Made by a program: the position numbers and the translations under genes | The notes under the pieces: generated by a model | What the model saw: the letters and a program-made list of their open reading frames with translations, nothing else | The model's database searches: none | Told to the model about the DNA's origin: nothing | Shown here: one piece after another, positions 61,105 through 64,000 of the stretch | How the letters are laid out: each line of letters begins with the position of its first letter | How positions within the stretch are numbered: the first letter of the stretch is position 1 | DNA from: Nonomuraea dietziae | GTDB taxonomy: Bacteria; Actinomycetota; Actinomycetes; Streptosporangiales; Streptosporangiaceae | NCBI RefSeq assembly: GCF_014195505.1 | Contig: NZ_JACIBV010000001.1 | Coordinates: 6,510,001-6,574,000 of the forward strand | Reading direction: 5' to 3' | DNA length: 64,000 bases

Positions 61105-62064
61105 ATGGAGCCAAAGACCCCCGCCCGACGTGTACTCGTAGCCAAACCGCGAGGCTACTGTGCTGGAGTGGATCGTGCAGTCGAGGCGGTCGAGAAGGCC
61201 CTCGAGCAGTACGGCGCGCCGATCTACGTGCGCAAGCAGATCGTGCACAACACCCACGTCGTCAGGACGCTGGAGGAGCGTGGCGCCATCTTCGTCGAGG
61301 AGACCGCCGAGGTTCCCGAGGGCGAGATCGTGGTGTTCTCCGCTCACGGCGTCTCCCCGATGGTCCACGCGGAGGCCGGTCAGCGGCAGCTGCGCACGAT
61401 CGACGCCACCTGCCCGCTCGTCACCAAGGTGCACAACGAGGCCAAGCGCTTCGCCAATCAGGACTACGACATCCTGCTCATCGGTCACGAAGGGCACGAG
61501 GAGGTCGAGGGCACCGCGGGTGAGGCTCCCGACCACATCCAGCTCGTCGACGGCCTCGACTCGGTCGACAGGATCCAGGTGAAGGACCCGAGCAAGCTGG
61601 TGTGGCTCTCCCAGACGACGCTCTCGGTCGACGAGACCATCGAGACCGTCACCAAGCTCAAGGAACGCTTCCCCACGCTGCTCGACCCGCCGAGCGACGA
61701 CATCTGCTACGCCACCCAGAACCGCCAGGTCGCGGTGAAGGAGATCGCGGCGCAGGCGCAGCTGGTCATCGTGGTCGGCTCGGAGAACTCCTCCAACTCC
61801 AAGCGTCTGGTCGAGGTCGCCAAGGGCTTCGGCGCCGCCTCCTACCTCGTCGACAACGCCTCCTTCGTCAAGGACGAGTGGCTCGAAGGCGTCACCACGG
61901 TCGGCGTCACCAGCGGCGCCTCGGTGCCCGAGGAGCTGGTCGACGGCGTGCTGGCCTACCTGGCCGGCCACGGCTTCGCCGACGTCGAGGAGGTCGAGTC
62001 GGTCAAGGAGAGCATGCGCTTCGCCCTGCCGCACGAGCTGCGCAAGGACCTTCGCGCGAACTAG
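61105..62064 (+). CDS. ispH: 4-hydroxy-3-methylbut-2-enyl diphosphate reductase
   Basis: 319 aa. Iron-sulfur cysteines: C19 (KPRGYCAGVDRAV), C103 (IDATCPLVTK) and the third in DDICYATQNRQVAVK. Substrate histidines in HNTHVVRT and FSAHGVSPMVH; SSNSKRLVEVA is the diphosphate-binding SxN motif. Last step of the MEP pathway, giving IPP and DMAPP, which feed the cis-prenyltransferase encoded earlier in this window. ATG 61105. Divergent from the lipid-droplet-type gene. Confidence 0.97.
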   Translation: MEPKTPARRVLVAKPRGYCAGVDRAVEAVEKALEQYGAPIYVRKQIVHNTHVVRTLEERGAIFVEETAEVPEGEIVVFSAHGVSPMVHAEAGQRQLRTIDATCPLVTKVHNEAKRFANQDYDILLIGHEGHEEVEGTAGEAPDHIQLVDGLDSVDRIQVKDPSKLVWLSQTTLSVDETIETVTKLKERFPTLLDPPSDDICYATQNRQVAVKEIAAQAQLVIVVGSENSSNSKRLVEVAKGFGAASYLVDNASFVKDEWLEGVTTVGVTSGASVPEELVDGVLAYLAGHGFADVEEVESVKESMRFALPHELRKDLRAN

Positions 62065-62077
62065 CCTCCATCACCTC

Positions 62078-62112
62078 GAAAGCCCTCGTGCCCTAACCGG
62101 CCGAGGGCTTTC
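62078..62112. terminator. Terminator between ispH and DUF6542 genes
   Basis: GAAAGCCCTCG (62078-62088) and CGAGGGCTTTC (62102-62112): 11-bp perfect stem with 13-nt loop. A and T runs at the stem base make it usable in both directions. Confidence 0.75.
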
Positions 62113-62140
62113 CCGCTCCTTAGGGCGGTCGGAGGAGCGG

Positions 62141-62665
62141 CTATTCGTCCGTGACGCGGGGCGTGCCGTACACCTTGGGCTCGAAGTAGCCCTCGGGCTC
62201 GGGGGCGAAGGCCTTCTCCTTGCTGGCGCGGGGGCGCGGCACGTCCGCTCCTGCCCGCAGCTCCTCGCGCAGCTCGCGGACGTTGGCGGGCAGCCCGCGC
62301 TTCCACGCGACGGCCAGCACCAGCGCCGAGCCGGCGAACAGCCAGGGCGCACCGGCCGACAGCGAGGTGAACAGGCCGAGCGCGAGCGCCTGCGCGAGCG
62401 AGGCGTTGCCGAGCGCGCGGCCCAGCTCGACGATCAGCGTGGCCACGAAGAAGATCATCGGTGGCGTGACCACCAGCGACAGCAGTTCGCGCGGGTTGAC
62501 CAGCGTGACGCCGACCAGGCACGAGCCGATGAAGGCGAGCCCCACGAGGATCGGCATGTCGAGCAGCGCGGCCAGCACGTAGCCGGCCAAGGTGCCGATG
62601 AGGACGAGCGCGATGGCTCCGCGGGCTGTCAGCCTGACGGCCGAACGCCTGCCTTTGTCACTCAT
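62141..62665 (-). CDS. DUF6542 membrane protein
   Basis: 174 aa. N-terminal four-helix membrane region (AIALVLIGTLAGYVLAALLDM, ILVGLAFIGSCLVGVTLV, MIFFVATLIVELGRALG, WLFAGSALVLAVAW) and a charged cytosolic tail (RELREELRAGADVPRPRAS). Position after ispH is conserved in actinobacteria (Rv1111c, from memory). Function unknown. Confidence 0.8.
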   Translation of the reverse strand: MSDKGRRSAVRLTARGAIALVLIGTLAGYVLAALLDMPILVGLAFIGSCLVGVTLVNPRELLSLVVTPPMIFFVATLIVELGRALGNASLAQALALGLFTSLSAGAPWLFAGSALVLAVAWKRGLPANVRELREELRAGADVPRPRASKEKAFAPEPEGYFEPKVYGTPRVTDE

Positions 62666-62704
62666 GAGCCCGCCCCCTTACCAGCGACCTGCCGCCATCG
62701 TGCG

Positions 62705-63973
62705 TCAGGACAGGTCGCCAGCCAACTTACCGTTCGCGTGAGATATCAGAGACGAGGTTTCCAGCAGTTCGGGGGAGGCGAGGGGCCGCGGCAGGTGCTC
62801 GAGCATGTCGGGGGGGTCGAGCTCACCGTCCACGACGCCCAGATCGTGCAGTTTGCGCGCCGTGACCAGCACCCTGCTCTCCAGGGAGCCGACCGTCTTG
62901 TTGTAGGACTCCACGGCCCTGGTGAGCGCCTTGCCGAGCGACTCGACGTTGCGCCCGAGCGACGACAGCCGCTCGTAGAGCTCCTTGCCCAGCTCGAAGA
63001 CGGCGCGGGCGTTCTCGCTGAGCGCCGCCTGCTGCCAGGCGTAGTGCGCGGTGCGCAGCATGGTGATCAGCGTGGTGGGGGTGGCGATGTGCACGCGCTT
63101 GTGCAGCGCGTACTCGAGGAGCGAGGGGTCGCGCTCCAGCGCCGGTGCGAGGAAGGCCTCGCCGGGGATGAACAGCACCACGAACTCGGGCGAGGGGTTG
63201 AAGGACTGCCAGTAGGCCTTCGCGGCCAGGCGGTCGACGTGCTCGCGGACGTGCCTGGCGTGGGCGTCGAGCCTCACCGAGGCCAGCGACTCGTCGCCGG
63301 TCTCCGCGGCCTCCAGGTAGGCGGCGAGGGAGACCTTGGAGTCGACGACGATGTTCTTCCCGCCGGTCAGCCGTACGACCATGTCGGGACGGTGGGGGCC
63401 CTCGACGACCTGCTCGTCGAAGTCGCAGAAGCGCTGCATCCCGGCGATCTCGGCGACCCTGCGCAGCTGGAGCTCGCCCCACCGGCCTCTGGCCTCCGGC
63501 CGCTGCAGCGCCCGCACCAGCGCCGTGGTCTGGGAGCGCAGCTGGTCGTTGCTCTGCCTGACGTACTCCATCTGCTGCGTCAGCTCGGCGCGCGCGGCCC
63601 TGTGCCCCGACTCGGTGTCGCGCAGCTGGCTCTCGACCCGTGCCAGCAGGTCCTTCAACGGTTCGACCAGGTGCTCGACGGCCTGCCTGCGCTGGTCGAG
63701 GTCGCCGGTCGCCTCCGCCCTGCTGGCGGACATGCGGGTCTCAGCCAGCTCGAGGAAGCGGATGTTGTTGACGTCGAGGGCGCGCGTCGACAGCGACTGG
63801 AAGCGCTCGGCCAGCTGCTCCTCGACGTAGACGAGCTTGTCGGCGGCGGCCTTGGCGCGGGCGTCGGCCTCGGCCACGCGTACGGCGGCGCGGGTCCTGG
63901 CCAGGAGGAAGCCGACCGCGATTCCGAGTGCGAGGCCGATGAGGAGCGAGACGACATCCATTGTCCGCATCAT
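62705..63973 (-). CDS. rmuC: DNA recombination protein RmuC
   Basis: 422 aa. N-terminal membrane helix (VVSLLIGLALGIAVGFLLA), a coiled-coil region (about 30-150) and the RmuC core: RGRWGELQLRRVAEIAGM, PDMVVRLTGGKNIVVDSKVS, FVVLFIPGEAFLAPALERDP, HIATPTTLITMLRTAHYAWQQ. RmuC is a putative nuclease linked to limiting inversions at short inverted repeats in E. coli. Start ATG 63973 (ATG 63961 in frame also possible). Confidence 0.93.
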   Translation of the reverse strand: MMRTMDVVSLLIGLALGIAVGFLLARTRAAVRVAEADARAKAAADKLVYVEEQLAERFQSLSTRALDVNNIRFLELAETRMSASRAEATGDLDQRRQAVEHLVEPLKDLLARVESQLRDTESGHRAARAELTQQMEYVRQSNDQLRSQTTALVRALQRPEARGRWGELQLRRVAEIAGMQRFCDFDEQVVEGPHRPDMVVRLTGGKNIVVDSKVSLAAYLEAAETGDESLASVRLDAHARHVREHVDRLAAKAYWQSFNPSPEFVVLFIPGEAFLAPALERDPSLLEYALHKRVHIATPTTLITMLRTAHYAWQQAALSENARAVFELGKELYERLSSLGRNVESLGKALTRAVESYNKTVGSLESRVLVTARKLHDLGVVDGELDPPDMLEHLPRPLASPELLETSSLISHANGKLAGDLS

Positions 63974-64000
63974 TCCAGGGGGTCGTGGTCAAGGTCGTCC

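Overview
The window is very GC-rich DNA (about 70% or more by eye) with dense genes, many GTG starts and overlapping ATGA/GTGA gene junctions. Mycothiol amidase, AfsQ-type regulation, DUF4307/DUF4245/DUF1707 proteins, SseB-like type VII-associated proteins and F420-type enzymes point to an actinomycete, most likely a Streptosporangiaceae member such as Nonomuraea (inference, not proven). No rRNA, tRNA, CRISPR array, insertion sequence or phage was seen.

A conserved actinobacterial backbone runs through the window. From memory it follows the order of M. tuberculosis Rv1084 to Rv1111: yyaL-like, small membrane gene, mca, DUF4307, greA (0-4.9 kb); uppS and PIN-PhoH (15.4-17.7 kb); fumC (29.2-30.6 kb); glpX and DUF4245 (52.4-54.7 kb); xseB, xseA, the lipid-droplet-type protein, ispH, DUF6542 and rmuC (57.3-64 kb). 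Accessory modules sit between these anchors.

Region by region. 0-6.8 kb: thiol and stress functions with two SigR-like promoters, plus a secreted NlpC/P60 hydrolase. 6.8-8.8 kb: pckG behind three GntR/DasR-like operator sites. 9-11.3 kb: a trio of TIGR04222-type membrane protein with a Cys/Gly tail, DUF692 (MNIO) enzyme and helper, a candidate peptide-modifying system. 11.3-13.8 kb: YbaB- and WXG-like genes convergent with an ADP-ribosyltransferase toxin and an SseB-like putative immunity gene. 17.7-21.3 kb: afsQ1-afsQ2-lipoprotein operon with a lytic-transglycosylase-like gene in place of sigQ. 21.4-28.3 kb: a large glycosyltransferase and a probable 3-hydroxybutyrate uptake and oxidation cluster. 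29-38 kb: class II and class I fumarases, two Ser/Thr kinases, a superoxide dismutase with two Nur-type boxes, and an EamA exporter. 38.2-45.8 kb: a MocR regulator followed by a tightly coupled myo-inositol catabolic operon. 45.9-57.3 kb: several small regulator/effector pairs, a frameshifted MFS gene and an ABC-2 exporter. 57.5-58.4 kb: a repeat array that separates xseB from xseA.

The best candidates for something new are the TIGR04222/MNIO trio, the toxin locus, the metal- and redox-responsive promoter architecture, the structured phoH leader, and the repeat array inside the exonuclease VII operon.
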